64,000 nt of DNA. Origin: CAWFPR01 sp963817635. Its GTDB lineage: Bacteria; Acidobacteriota; Vicinamibacteria; Vicinamibacterales; 2-12-FULL-66-21. Positions 44,308 through 52,938 of this stretch are shown here, piece by piece. Every line of letters begins with the position of its first letter. Within the stretch, counting starts at the first letter, position 1. A program made the position numbers and the translations under genes. The stretch covers positions 62,001 to 126,000 of the forward strand of contig CAWFPR010000026.1 of NCBI GenBank assembly GCA_963817635.1. The letters run 5' to 3'. The notes below the pieces were generated by a model. The model made no database searches and was not told the origin of the DNA. It saw nothing but the letters and a program-made list of their open reading frames with translations.

Positions 44308-46502
44308 GCGATGCTGATGAGATCCCGGTAGGGGCCGTCGACGTCCTTCATCTCCTCGTGCGTCCCCTGCTGCACGACCTGTCCCCGCTGCATGACGACG
44401 ATCTGGTCCGCATCCCGGATGGTGCTCAGCCGGTGCGCGATGATGAGACAGGTGCAGCCCCGCCGTCGCAGGGCCTCGACGATCTGCGCTTCGGTCACCG
44501 GGTCGAGCGCGCTCGTGGCCTCGTCGAGCACCAGCACCGTCGGCTCACCGACGAGCGCGCGAGCGATCTCCAGCCGCTGGCGCTGACCGCCGCTCAGGTT
44601 CTTCCCGGCCTCCTCGAGCATGCTCTGATAGCCTCCCGGTCGGGATTCGATCACGTCGTCGATGCGGGCGTCGCGGCACGCCTCCGCGAGGCGCGAGGGT
44701 GGCAGGGTCGAATCCCACATCGACACGTTGTCGGCGAAGGTGCCGCTGAAGAGATACACATCCTGATCCACGACGCCGAGCGAGTTGCCGATCAGGCGGC
44801 GTGGCAGCGCCGCACGGGGGACATCGTCGAACAGGACCTGGCCCTGCCAGGGCTCGTACAGCCCGACCGCCAGACGGGCAACGGTCGATTTGCCGCTGCC
44901 GCTCGTGCCGACGAGCGCCACGCGCTGGCCCGGCTCGACGACGAGGTTCAGGTTCTGGATGAGGGGTGGCTCGATCGGGCTGTAGCCGAAACTGACATCG
45001 CGCAGCTCAAGCCTGCCGCTCAGTTTTTCAGTCTCGTTGCGTCCCGCTGCCGCCGGATGCGCCGCATATCGTGCCTCTTGCGGATGGCGGAGCACATCGT
45101 CGAGCCGGTTGATGTCGCCGTAGAGCTCGTTCAGCAGGCCGCTGAAGGCGACGAGGTCGCTGAGCGGACGGGTGAAGCTGGCTGCGAGGATCTGGTAGGC
45201 GACGAGCATGCCCACGGTCATGTCTCCAGTCATCACACGCAGGCCGCCGAGCACGAACACGACGAGGGTCGTCAGACCGGAAACGAGGACCGGCACCGCG
45301 GTCGTGGTCTCGGAGATGAGCGCGAGCGATTGATCGGCAACCAGGCACTTGGCCTGATAGCCGCCCCAGCGAGCGAAGAACTCGGCCTCGCCGCCTGTGG
45401 CTTTGAGCGTCTCGATCATGGACAGGCCGCCCATCGCGGTGCCCTGCAGCTTTCCTCTGTCCTGCAGGAGGCGCCGCGCGGCATCGGCGCGCGCCCGCGC
45501 GACGATCCTCACCACGAGCACGTTCAGCGCGGCCACGGCGACCACGGCCAACGTGACAGGCACGTCGTACCACAACAGCAGCGCCAGGTAGAACACCATC
45601 ACGCAGATGTTGATCGCGGTCGTCGTCAGGTTCGCCGCGATCACGCGGGCGATACGATCGTTGATCGCAATCCGCGAGCTGATTTCTCCGGCGTGGCGCG
45701 GGACGAAGTACGAGATGGGCAGTCGTTGAATGTGCGCGAAGAAGCGGCTGGAATCAACGAGCGAGAGCTTCGTTTCGAGGCGCAGCAAGTAGTAGCGCTG
45801 CAGCCACGTCAGCGCCATGAGGACGAGCGCAGTGGCCAGCATGCCCCAGAGCATCGGCCGCACCATGAACGCGTGCCCGCCAACCAGATACTCGTCCACG
45901 AACACGCGCGTGAAGGTCGGCACGAGAAGGCCGGGCGCGACGAGCAGGATGCCGCACAGCGTGACGTAGGCCAGCGCGCTGGCCGAATCGGCGAGCCGTG
46001 TCCGCAGCGACCGGAAGACACTCGGCTCGACGCCCCTCCTCTCGAACGCCGGAGTCAGCGCGAAGGTGAGCGCGACTCCGGAGAAAGACTCTTCGAGCTC
46101 GGCGAGACTGATCCGTCTGGGGCCCTGCGCAGGGTCGTTGATGTACGCCTTGTTCCGGTGGAAGCCCTCCAATACGACGAAGTGATTGAGACTCCAGAAC
46201 AGCACGACTGGAAACTGCAGGTCATACAGGTCCGACGCGTGCTCGTGGCGCGATCCCCTGGCGTCCATCCCGTACTGCCGTGCCGCGTTGACGACGTTGC
46301 TGGCTTTGCTGCCGTCGCGCGAGACGCCGCACGCCACGCGGAGCTCTTCGAGCGGGACGAAGCGGCCGTGACAGCCAAGCACGATACCGAGCGCCGCCGC
46401 GCCGCACTCGGTGGCCTCCATCTGGAGCATCGTGGGTGTCTTGACGCGGCGGTTCGGTGGCGGGGGAACGCCGTCCTGACCGGTTGGCGCGTTGGCAGCC
46501 AT
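44304..46502 (-). CDS. NHLM-type C39-peptidase ABC transporter
   Basis: 732 residues: C39 peptidase with catalytic C33 (LQMEATECGAAALGIVLGCH), H107 (LFWSLNHFVVLEGFHRNKAY) and D123 (INDPAQGPRRI); TM domain; ATPase with Walker A VALVGTSGSGKSTVARLAVG, signature LSGGQRQRLEIARALVGEP, Walker B VLVLDEATSALDP and IIAHRLSTIRDADQI. This class cuts double-glycine leaders and exports the core, so it is the likely protease for the Gly85-Gly86 site in the precursor at 39651-40004. It overlaps the FHA-ABC gene by 4 bp and starts 7 bp after the HlyD-like gene. Confidence 0.93.
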   Translation of the reverse strand: MAANAPTGQDGVPPPPNRRVKTPTMLQMEATECGAAALGIVLGCHGRFVPLEELRVACGVSRDGSKASNVVNAARQYGMDARGSRHEHASDLYDLQFPVVLFWSLNHFVVLEGFHRNKAYINDPAQGPRRISLAELEESFSGVALTFALTPAFERRGVEPSVFRSLRTRLADSASALAYVTLCGILLVAPGLLVPTFTRVFVDEYLVGGHAFMVRPMLWGMLATALVLMALTWLQRYYLLRLETKLSLVDSSRFFAHIQRLPISYFVPRHAGEISSRIAINDRIARVIAANLTTTAINICVMVFYLALLLWYDVPVTLAVVAVAALNVLVVRIVARARADAARRLLQDRGKLQGTAMGGLSMIETLKATGGEAEFFARWGGYQAKCLVADQSLALISETTTAVPVLVSGLTTLVVFVLGGLRVMTGDMTVGMLVAYQILAASFTRPLSDLVAFSGLLNELYGDINRLDDVLRHPQEARYAAHPAAAGRNETEKLSGRLELRDVSFGYSPIEPPLIQNLNLVVEPGQRVALVGTSGSGKSTVARLAVGLYEPWQGQVLFDDVPRAALPRRLIGNSLGVVDQDVYLFSGTFADNVSMWDSTLPPSRLAEACRDARIDDVIESRPGGYQSMLEEAGKNLSGGQRQRLEIARALVGEPTVLVLDEATSALDPVTEAQIVEALRRRGCTCLIIAHRLSTIRDADQIVVMQRGQVVQQGTHEEMKDVDGPYRDLISIA

Positions 46503-46509
46503 GGGCGCG

Positions 46510-47613
46510 CTAGAGACCGGTGGCCCTTCGCAGCGTTGGGATCACGTAGGTATACGGACGACGCTCGCCGACGACCAGCGACGCGTTGCACGGCGCCCCG
46601 GGCTCGACCGCCTGTGCCGGGCCCAGGCCCGACGACCACCTGAAGCCGTTCCTGGCATTCGCGGCGTCGCGTACGAGGCACACTCTCGCCTCGTAGACCG
46701 GACCTGCGGCGCCGAACGCCTGCACGAGCTGATCGTTCTTCAGCTTCTCGCGCATGTCGTCGGAGGACGCGGCGTAGTTCGCGATCCACTCGACGCGACC
46801 GACGATGTAGCCGTATTCCTCACGCTTGACGTCCGAGGGTGAGACGCGTGCCAGGTCCCCCGGGCGCACCTTGGCGGCGAGCTGCGGGGCGACGTAGACA
46901 ATCGCGTGCACGTTACCGCCGCACACCGCCTCGGTCGTGCCCGGCACGATGGCGGGTTCCAGTCGAATCAACGGCTCGTCCTCGCGCACGCGATCGCCGA
47001 CATTCTTCAGCACCTGGACGACCCGCCCGCCCGTGTTGACGGTGACTTCGGCCGTCGTGAGCTGCCGGGAGCGCAGGATCTCGATCTCGCGCTCGAGCGC
47101 GTTGAGCTCGCCCTGGACGACGTTGAGGTTTCGATCGAAGTCGAAGATCGTATTCCGGGCGACGAGCCCACGGCGAATGAGTTCCTGCTGCGTAGCCCGT
47201 CGTTGTCCGGTTGTCTCGAGCTCATGCTGCTTCGCGACGAGCAACGCTTCGCTGCGCGCAAGCGACAGGGCATCGGATTGCCGCTCCTCCAGGCCCGCCT
47301 GGTCACGGCGGATGACCGCGACGACCTGGTCCGCCTTCAACACGCCGCCGGGCCGGGCGGCGAGCCGCTGAATGGTCCCCGCCATCGGGGCCTGCACTTC
47401 GACCAGGCGTTCGCCCCGCATCAGGACGCCGCGTGCGTCCACGAGATCGGGAATCGAACCGAAGACGCTCCACGCAAACGCCAGCACCACGAGCGCGGCC
47501 ATCGTCGCCAGTCCGAGCCACCCGACTGGCGAGGTAACCTGCATCAGGACGTCCAGCTGCTCAGGAGATGAAACTCGCTCGACTACGGCCTTGCGGAAGA
47601 CGTTGTCGTTCAC
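46510..47613 (-). CDS. NHLM-type secretion adaptor (HlyD-like membrane fusion protein)
   Basis: 367 residues: one TM helix (WLGLATMAALVVLAFAWSVF), lipoyl-like half (LVEVQAPMAGTIQRLAARPG), a coiled coil (QSDALSLARSEALLVAKQHE; LNALEREIEILRSRQLTTAE) and the second half (NTGGRVVQVLKNVGDRVRED). The ending FRWSSGLGPAQAVEPGAPCN and ERRPYTYVIPTLRR is characteristic of NHLM secretion proteins. It bridges the inner-membrane ABC pair to an outer-membrane TolC-like channel, which is not encoded here. GTG start. First gene of the three-gene exporter operon. Confidence 0.9.
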   Translation of the reverse strand: MNDNVFRKAVVERVSSPEQLDVLMQVTSPVGWLGLATMAALVVLAFAWSVFGSIPDLVDARGVLMRGERLVEVQAPMAGTIQRLAARPGGVLKADQVVAVIRRDQAGLEERQSDALSLARSEALLVAKQHELETTGQRRATQQELIRRGLVARNTIFDFDRNLNVVQGELNALEREIEILRSRQLTTAEVTVNTGGRVVQVLKNVGDRVREDEPLIRLEPAIVPGTTEAVCGGNVHAIVYVAPQLAAKVRPGDLARVSPSDVKREEYGYIVGRVEWIANYAASSDDMREKLKNDQLVQAFGAAGPVYEARVCLVRDAANARNGFRWSSGLGPAQAVEPGAPCNASLVVGERRPYTYVIPTLRRATGL

Positions 47614-47924
47614 GCATGGTCTCCCGTTGAAAGGTCAGCGGAAAACGCCGAGCTCGATCGCTCGGTTCGAGGGGGCGCGTCCGGGATTCTGACTTGTCCG
47701 TCCATGTGCGTCAAGCGGCGGGCCGACCACGCCTCGCCCGCCGCGGCGGGCAGCGGCGGCGCCCGCGCGGGACGCGTGACGGGCAGGTCCGTCGGCAGAT
47801 CGAGATGTCGGGGGGTTCGACCGATGACCGCCGCCTCTTCGATGAGCGCAATGAGACGCCGGCGCCGGCCACACCCCCACCCGCGAGAATGGCCACCCAC
47901 ACCGGACGTCGGACCGGTGGTCAA
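47610..47924 (-). CDS. Possible small ORF coupled to the exporter operon
   Basis: 104 codons from TTG at 47924 (or an internal GTG near 47900), ending in TGA that overlaps the GTG of the HlyD-like gene. The overlap is typical of coupled genes, and the stretch LIALIEEAAVIGRTPRHLDL looks helical, but the rest is Pro/Arg/Ala-rich and I recognise no family. It has no leader-like or double-Gly motif, so it is not a second precursor. It may be the non-coding leader of the operon. Confidence 0.25.
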   Translation of the reverse strand: MTTGPTSGVGGHSRGWGCGRRRRLIALIEEAAVIGRTPRHLDLPTDLPVTRPARAPPLPAAAGEAWSARRLTHMDGQVRIPDAPPRTERSSSAFSADLSTGDHA

Positions 47925-48031
47925 GGGGTCATTCCATATCGGGCGTTAGACGTTGGCCTGGCCGCTGTATGATTCGCTCGCGAAGCCGGCAATCGCCGGA
48001 TCTTCTCGGGCCGCGGATCGACAGTTGAACG

Positions 48032-49504
48032 ATGGTCTCTTCTCGAGCAATCACGATTCTGCGGAGCGTCGCGCTCCTGGTCGCGCTCGCCGCTGCACTC
48101 GGCTGCGCATCCGAGAGAAGTCGCTTCACTGACGGAGCCGGCGAGCTCCGGCAGGCCCTGGACAAGGAGATCGTCAGTTTCCGGGCTGCGCAGCAGCTGC
48201 CGGGACTCTCGGTCGCGGTGTTGAAGGGACACGAAGTGGCCTTCGCCCAGGGATACGGGTGGGCCAACATCGATCGCCAGACCCCCGTGACGCCGCGGAC
48301 GATGTTTCCAATCGGCTCGATCGAGAAGCAGTTTACCGCCGCCGCAATCCTGCGGCTGGTCGAGCAGGGGAAGATCCGGATTGAGGATCCCATCACGAAG
48401 GTGCTGCCGCGACTCGACACCGATGGGAAGCTGATCACTATCGGCGACATGCTGCACCAGGTCTCGGGGCTTCAGGAATCCAGTACCCGCCAGGCGAGGC
48501 AACGGCAGGGACTGGCCCCTGTCGCGGCCGAGGAGCAGTGGGGCCCCATCCCGGACAAGGCGGTCGGCGAAGGGTTCGCCTCCAACGACGACATTGGCTC
48601 TTTCCTGGGACAGCCCTTGTACTTCCCTCCGCGCGACCGATTCTCATATAGCCAGCCCAACTACGACCTTCTGTGTTACGTCATCGCCGCGATGAGCGGC
48701 AAGACCTACTACGAGGCTATCGGCGACCTGGCCCGGTCCGCCGGGCTCGATACGTTCCATCCCGATTGGACTCCCCGGCCGCCGGGCGCCGATCCCAACG
48801 TCGCGCAAGGGTATCGCGCCGCCGGCGACGGGTTCGAGCTGGCGTGGGAGTCGAATCTCGGATCCGCATGGACGACCGCTGTCGACCTGGCCCGCTGGAG
48901 TCGAGCCCTGGAGACCGGGCGCGTCATTTCAAAGGCGAGCTACGCCCGGATGACCGAGCCTGCCCGGTTGAACGACGGCCGGCGTTGGCCGTATGGGTTT
49001 GGCCTCGGGCTGTTGACATTCGAGGGCAGGCCCAAGATGAGGCACACGGGTCGGGTACTCGGCTTCTACGCTGTCCTGGCACGCTACCCCGCGGATGATC
49101 TCAGTATCGCCATCATGACCAATCTCGGAGGCGCGAGCGGCATCGGCTATGAGCTGGAGCCACGCATTGCGCGACTGTTCCTGGGACGCGACGCGCCCGA
49201 ATTGCGTGACGTGCCACTCAGTCCCCAGGAACTGGCGCGGCTCATCGGCTCGTACGACGCCGGCGCGTTCTTGTTCGACGTCGTCGCGGAAGGAGAACGC
49301 ATCGCGTTGATCATGCGCGTGCGTGGGGAACATGATGACGGCGAGGTTTACGATCGCCGGACCCTGCTCAATCAGGGCGGCGGCGCATTTGTCGCCGAAG
49401 GTGCGCCCGAGTGGTCAGAAGTGTCGTTCGCGCCAGGGCCCGGTCCGGCGACCGAGATCGCGGTTGGCAATTTCGCCCAGGCGGTGCGCCGGCCTCTCCA
49501 GTGA
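48032..49504 (+). CDS. Beta-lactamase-family serine hydrolase, lipoprotein
   Basis: 490 residues. Lipoprotein signal (VALLVALAAALGCAS, lipobox near residue 23). The class C/DD-peptidase fold has the nucleophile motif Ser-x-x-Lys in FPIGSIEKQFTAAAILRLVE, a Tyr motif in DRFSYSQPNYDLLCYVIAAM (Tyr-Ser-Gln rather than the usual Tyr-Ser-Asn) and HTGRVLGFYAVL in place of Lys-Thr-Gly. Such proteins are peptidases or esterases more often than true beta-lactamases. A C-terminal lipocalin-like domain (LSPQELARLIGSYDAGAFLF) follows. Divergent from the RiPP exporter operon; a link to peptide processing is possible but unsupported. Confidence 0.85.
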   Translation: MVSSRAITILRSVALLVALAAALGCASERSRFTDGAGELRQALDKEIVSFRAAQQLPGLSVAVLKGHEVAFAQGYGWANIDRQTPVTPRTMFPIGSIEKQFTAAAILRLVEQGKIRIEDPITKVLPRLDTDGKLITIGDMLHQVSGLQESSTRQARQRQGLAPVAAEEQWGPIPDKAVGEGFASNDDIGSFLGQPLYFPPRDRFSYSQPNYDLLCYVIAAMSGKTYYEAIGDLARSAGLDTFHPDWTPRPPGADPNVAQGYRAAGDGFELAWESNLGSAWTTAVDLARWSRALETGRVISKASYARMTEPARLNDGRRWPYGFGLGLLTFEGRPKMRHTGRVLGFYAVLARYPADDLSIAIMTNLGGASGIGYELEPRIARLFLGRDAPELRDVPLSPQELARLIGSYDAGAFLFDVVAEGERIALIMRVRGEHDDGEVYDRRTLLNQGGGAFVAEGAPEWSEVSFAPGPGPATEIAVGNFAQAVRRPLQ

Positions 49505-49698
49505 GCCGGACGGCAGGCTGACACGCTATCCGCCATGCGGCCTCGAGAAGACGGATGTCGCTCACCCCACTCGAGGAGGTGAACCCGGAGCTTGCGACAT
49601 GGGCACGGCAGTTCGGTACCAGCCGATGACGCGGTGAACGCCCAGAGTGCGGCGGGTCTTCGTCGATGGGCGCTCGGTTGACGTCAGATAGGACCTTC

Positions 49699-49968
49699 TC
49701 AATCTTTCAGGAACTTCCGGATCAGTTTGATCAAGGGCTTTTTGATCATGTCGAGATCACGCTTTATCGAGTTCTTTTCAAAATCGCTGGTTGCCTTTAC
49801 GATCGTTTCAATATCGTTCTTGATGGCCTGTCTTTCAAACGGGCTGATCTTGGTCTTGAATTCGCTTACCAGTCCTTCGATCTCGATTCGAATCGCTGCG
49901 TATCGGGTGGAGTTATCCCAGACCGATTTGATTTCGTCCCAGCCGACTTCCGGATTTCCATCTGCCAT
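49699..49968 (-). CDS. Small helical protein paired with an ECF sigma factor
   Basis: 89 residues, charged, all-helical by appearance, with two imperfect repeats (FERQAIKNDIETIVKATSD; FEKNSIKRDLDMIKKPLIKL). No TM helix and no zinc motif. It starts 12 bp after the sigma gene ends and shares its low GC content. It resembles small proteins that follow ECF sigma genes in Bacteroidota; a sigma-regulator role is inferred from position. Confidence 0.65.
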   Translation of the reverse strand: MADGNPEVGWDEIKSVWDNSTRYAAIRIEIEGLVSEFKTKISPFERQAIKNDIETIVKATSDFEKNSIKRDLDMIKKPLIKLIRKFLKD

Positions 49969-49980
49969 GTGATCCTCCGG

Positions 49981-50472
49981 TTACTTTTTCTGTTTGGCGA
50001 GCATGCATTCGAGCAGCTTTGCGCGAATTCGCTTGAGCTTCACGGCAACCGTGTTTTCGGTCAGGCCGGTGATGCTGGCGATATCCCTGTAGGGCAGTTC
50101 GTCGAGGTGAAGCACGACGAGTGATCGCTCGGCTTCTTTCAAGCCGCCGATGCATTGACGAAGGTCGTCGAATCGATCGTCCCTCGGTTCATTGCTTCTA
50201 TCGGGGATCGTTTCGATATGAATGTTGTCCAGTCTCACCAATCGCCGGTCGTGCGCCTGGTGTTTCTGCTTCGCCCGTGCGCAGACGTTGAGCGCAATCC
50301 GGTAAACCCAGGTCGACACACTGGATTGGCCGCGAAACGAGTCGATGGACTTCCATATTTCATAGATCACTTCCTGGAATAGATCTTCCGGCTCGAACGG
50401 GGAGACCGAATAGATTCTGCAGATCCGGAAGATTCGTTGCTTGTTGTCCTCTACGATCCCTTGAAAATCCAT
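49981..50472 (-). CDS. ECF sigma factor of Bacteroidota-like type
   Basis: 163 residues: sigma2 (RIFRICRIYSVSPFEPEDLF, then WKSIDSFRGQSSVSTWVYRI) and sigma4 (LKEAERSLVVLHLDELPYRD, ITGLTENTVAVKLKRIRAK). The Lys/Ile-rich composition and clearly lower GC differ from all neighbours, and the sequence style is that of Bacteroidota sigma factors, pointing to transfer. ATG 50472 begins the family-like sequence; the open frame upstream has none. It forms a two-gene operon with the small helical protein. Confidence 0.85.
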   Translation of the reverse strand: MDFQGIVEDNKQRIFRICRIYSVSPFEPEDLFQEVIYEIWKSIDSFRGQSSVSTWVYRIALNVCARAKQKHQAHDRRLVRLDNIHIETIPDRSNEPRDDRFDDLRQCIGGLKEAERSLVVLHLDELPYRDIASITGLTENTVAVKLKRIRAKLLECMLAKQKK

Positions 50473-50741
50473 CAGCGATTTCTCACTCTTCGTGGCTCCT
50501 GCCTGTTCCGGCTTTGTGACCCTACTTGTATTAGTGACAGCCGGGCGGGCGGATATGACAGAGTTTACGCGTTCGTCCTGACGGTGGGTCCGCAGATCAC
50601 GTCCGAGGACCCGTGCTCGACTGATTCGGCTGGCCGCCCTGGTTGCCGCCGCAGGGAGCCACACGCCGACGTCGGGTGTCTAACTAGAAGTTGGAGGTTG
50701 GGGCCTGGTTGCGCCGCCGTTGTAGCCGCCGCTTCCGCCGC

Positions 50742-50970
50742 CAGGTCAACCCCAGGGTTCGCAAAGAACGCGAAAAAGGCCTTTGTTTCGCGATCTCCTG
50801 AGGAACAGCGTCGGTTGCTCGATACGGTGCTATCGAACTGCTCGTACGAGCGCGGAAGTCTAACGCCTGCTTACAGAAAACCCTTCGACCTGCTGGTCCG
50901 GGGGAACGAAACGCAGGATTGGCTGGGTGTCAGGGACAGAATTCGCAACTACCTGATCACGGCCGCCTGA
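50742..50970 (+). pseudogene. C-terminal remnant of a large serine recombinase
   Basis: AFVSRSPEEQRRLLDTVLSN, then SYERGSLTPAYRKPFDLLVR and NETQDWLGVRDRIRNYLITA with a stop at 968-970 of this kb. This is the end of serine recombinases of the resolvase/invertase family with the long zinc-ribbon/coiled-coil C-terminus. Catalytic and DNA-binding domains are missing. Between 50473 and 50741, and between 50971 and 51197, I see no gene. The last ~30 bases recur at 53776. Confidence 0.55.
50919..50947 (+). repeat. Direct repeat, copy A
   Basis: TTGGCTGGGTGTCAGGGAC (50919-50937) is identical to 53776-53794; the next ten bases match in most positions. It forms the last codons of the recombinase remnant. 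Confidence 0.6.
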
Positions 50971-51197
50971 GTGGTGACGTCATCCAAGCCGCCACCCCGG
51001 AAATGACTGAGGGTCGTCGGACACATGCCAGGCTCGCGGCCTGTCCGAATTTGTGTACAGATTTCGGACAAGGCCGGCCCGGTGTGGCGTGGCTCAGGCG
51101 TGGCCCTGTCGATTCCCGCTGAAGCCGTTCGTCTGGATCGTGACGACCGGCGCCGCGTCTACGCCAATATATGGTGAACCCGGAGGGACCTTCGCCC

Positions 51198-51542
51198 ATG
51201 ACCCAGTACCTGCTGACGATCTACCAGCCCGACGGCCCGGCGCCCCCGCCCGAATTCCTCGAGCCCGTCATGCGAAAGGTGCACGACCTTGTCGACGAGA
51301 TGAAAGCCAGCGGTGTCTGGGTGTTCTCGGGCGGCCTCCATCCGCCCGAAACCGCGACGGTGGTACAGCGGCGCGATGACGACCTGCTGTTCACGGACGG
51401 TCCTTACGTCGAGGGACGGGAACACGTTGGCGGCTTCACCATCGTTCTGGCGCCCGATCTCGACGCGGCGCTTGCCTGGGCGCGCAGGTTCGCCAACGCC
51501 GTGGCGCCGCTGCCCATCGAAGTGCGCCCGTTCGCGCATTGA
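51198..51542 (+). CDS. YciI-like DGPF-domain protein
   Basis: 114 residues. MTQYLLTIYQPDGPAPPPEF at the start and the eponymous DGPY (variant of DGPF) in DLLFTDGPYVEGREHVGGFT, with RFANAVAPLPIEVRPF at the end. Proteins of this type are the fixed partners of ECF42 sigma factors; the ECF42 gene starts 4 bp downstream. GGAGGG lies about 10 nt before ATG 51198. Molecular function is not known. Confidence 0.88.
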   Translation: MTQYLLTIYQPDGPAPPPEFLEPVMRKVHDLVDEMKASGVWVFSGGLHPPETATVVQRRDDDLLFTDGPYVEGREHVGGFTIVLAPDLDAALAWARRFANAVAPLPIEVRPFAH

Positions 51543-51546
51543 ACGG

Positions 51547-52770
51547 ATGACGACCCTCGGCGCGTCGGAGATCGAGCGTGTCTTCCGCGAGGAGTACGGC
51601 CGCGCCGTCGCATCGCTCGTCCGCTTCTGCGGCGACATCGACCTCGCCGAAGAAGTCGTCCAGGATGCCTTTACCGTCGCAGTGCAGCGCTGGCCGTCCG
51701 ATGGCATTCCTCCGAGCCCTGCTGGCTGGATCATCACCACCGCGCGCAATCGCGCCATCGACCGGCTGCGCCGCGAAGCGTCACGCGCTGATCGACACGC
51801 CGAAGCGGTGCGTCTGCAGGACGCCGGAACCAATGCGGTTGAGGAGGGCGCGGTGAACGACGAGAGGCTGCGGCTGATCTTCACATGCTGCCATCCCGCG
51901 CTGGCGCCGGCGGCGCAGGTCGCGCTGACGCTGCGGCTCGTCGGCGGCCTGACGACCGGCGAGATCGCCCGCGCCTTCCTGGTCCCCGAACCGACGATGG
52001 CGCAGCGGCTCGTGCGGGCGAAGAACAAGATCCGCGCGGCCCGTATTCCGTATCGCGTGCCGGACGCCGATGAGCTGCCCGCTCGGCGCCGTTCCGTCCT
52101 CGCCGTCGTTTATCTCGTGTTCAACGAGGGCTACGCGGCGAGCGCGGGTCCGCGCCTCGTGCGCGAGGACATCTGCGCGGAAGCGATTCGGCTCGGACGC
52201 GTGCTGCTCGCGCTGATGCCGGACGAACCCGAGGTGATGGGGCTGCTGGCGCTCATGCTGCTCGTCGAGGCACGGCGCGCCGCGCGCGTCACAGCGGCGG
52301 GCGAACTGGTGCGGCTCGCGGACCAGGACCGATCGCGGTGGAATCGCGATCTCGTTGCCGAGGGACAGGCGCTCGTGCGCCGGTGTCTCACGATCGATCG
52401 GCCTGGACCGTACCAGATTCAGGCAGCCATCAACGCCGTGCACAGCGATGCGGCGGACGCGGCGGCGACCGACTGGCGGCAGATTGTGCAGCTCTACGAT
52501 CGGCTTCTTGCGAGTGCGCCGACGCCAATGGCGGCGCTCAATCGAGCCGTGGCGGTCGCTGAGGTCGACGGGCCAGCGGCGGCGCTCGGCCTCGTCGACG
52601 GCCTCGACCTCGCGCACACACATCTCTTCCACGCGATTCGCGCCGACCTGCTGCGTCGCCTTGGCAGGCACGACGAGGCAGTCGCGGCCTACGAGCACGC
52701 CATCGCCCGCAGTGTCAACGATGCCGAGCGCAGCTTCCTCGAGCGTCGACGCGTGTCATTGCAGCCGTGA
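51547..52770 (+). CDS. ECF42-type sigma factor with C-terminal TPR domain
   Basis: 407 residues: sigma2 (ERVFREEYGRAVASLVRFCG; WIITTARNRAIDRLRREASR), sigma4 (LRLVGGLTTGEIARAFLVPE; TMAQRLVRAKNKIRAARIPY) and a long C-terminal extension with TPR-like helices (VVYLVFNEGYAASAGPRLVR; PTPMAALNRAVAVAEVDGPA; LFHAIRADLLRRLGRHDEAV). ECF42 factors have no anti-sigma protein; the extension is required for activity and DGPF genes are the targets. The YciI gene upstream fits that pattern. Confidence 0.93.
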   Translation: MTTLGASEIERVFREEYGRAVASLVRFCGDIDLAEEVVQDAFTVAVQRWPSDGIPPSPAGWIITTARNRAIDRLRREASRADRHAEAVRLQDAGTNAVEEGAVNDERLRLIFTCCHPALAPAAQVALTLRLVGGLTTGEIARAFLVPEPTMAQRLVRAKNKIRAARIPYRVPDADELPARRRSVLAVVYLVFNEGYAASAGPRLVREDICAEAIRLGRVLLALMPDEPEVMGLLALMLLVEARRAARVTAAGELVRLADQDRSRWNRDLVAEGQALVRRCLTIDRPGPYQIQAAINAVHSDAADAAATDWRQIVQLYDRLLASAPTPMAALNRAVAVAEVDGPAAALGLVDGLDLAHTHLFHAIRADLLRRLGRHDEAVAAYEHAIARSVNDAERSFLERRRVSLQP

Positions 52771-52938
52771 TGCCGCGTGAATGCACGCCATCGGCGCGGC
52801 TGACAGTCATGCTCGTTCAGGCCAGTCTGCGGGAGCGCCTGTCGAAATCGTCGATCGCCGTTCGTCTTGCTCATGACGGGCGGGCAGGGCCGGCCGCGGC
52901 GGCCGCCCTCCAGGCGCGCCCCAATCAAGAGGGTTTCC

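Noticed and set aside
43908..46643. 911-codon open frame on the plus strand
   Set aside because: It is antisense to the two NHLM ABC transporter genes, whose domains and motifs are complete on the minus strand; the plus translation is His/Arg/Asp-rich with no family features, as expected of a GC-rich shadow.
47635..47924. Second NHLP precursor upstream of the HlyD-like gene
   Set aside because: No NHLP leader motif, no double-Gly site; Pro/Arg-rich composition.
50919..50947. tRNA 3' end / att site
   Set aside because: TGGCTGGGTGTCAGGGA resembles the complement of a tRNA end but no T-arm or acceptor stem can be folded; it is better explained as recombinase codons.
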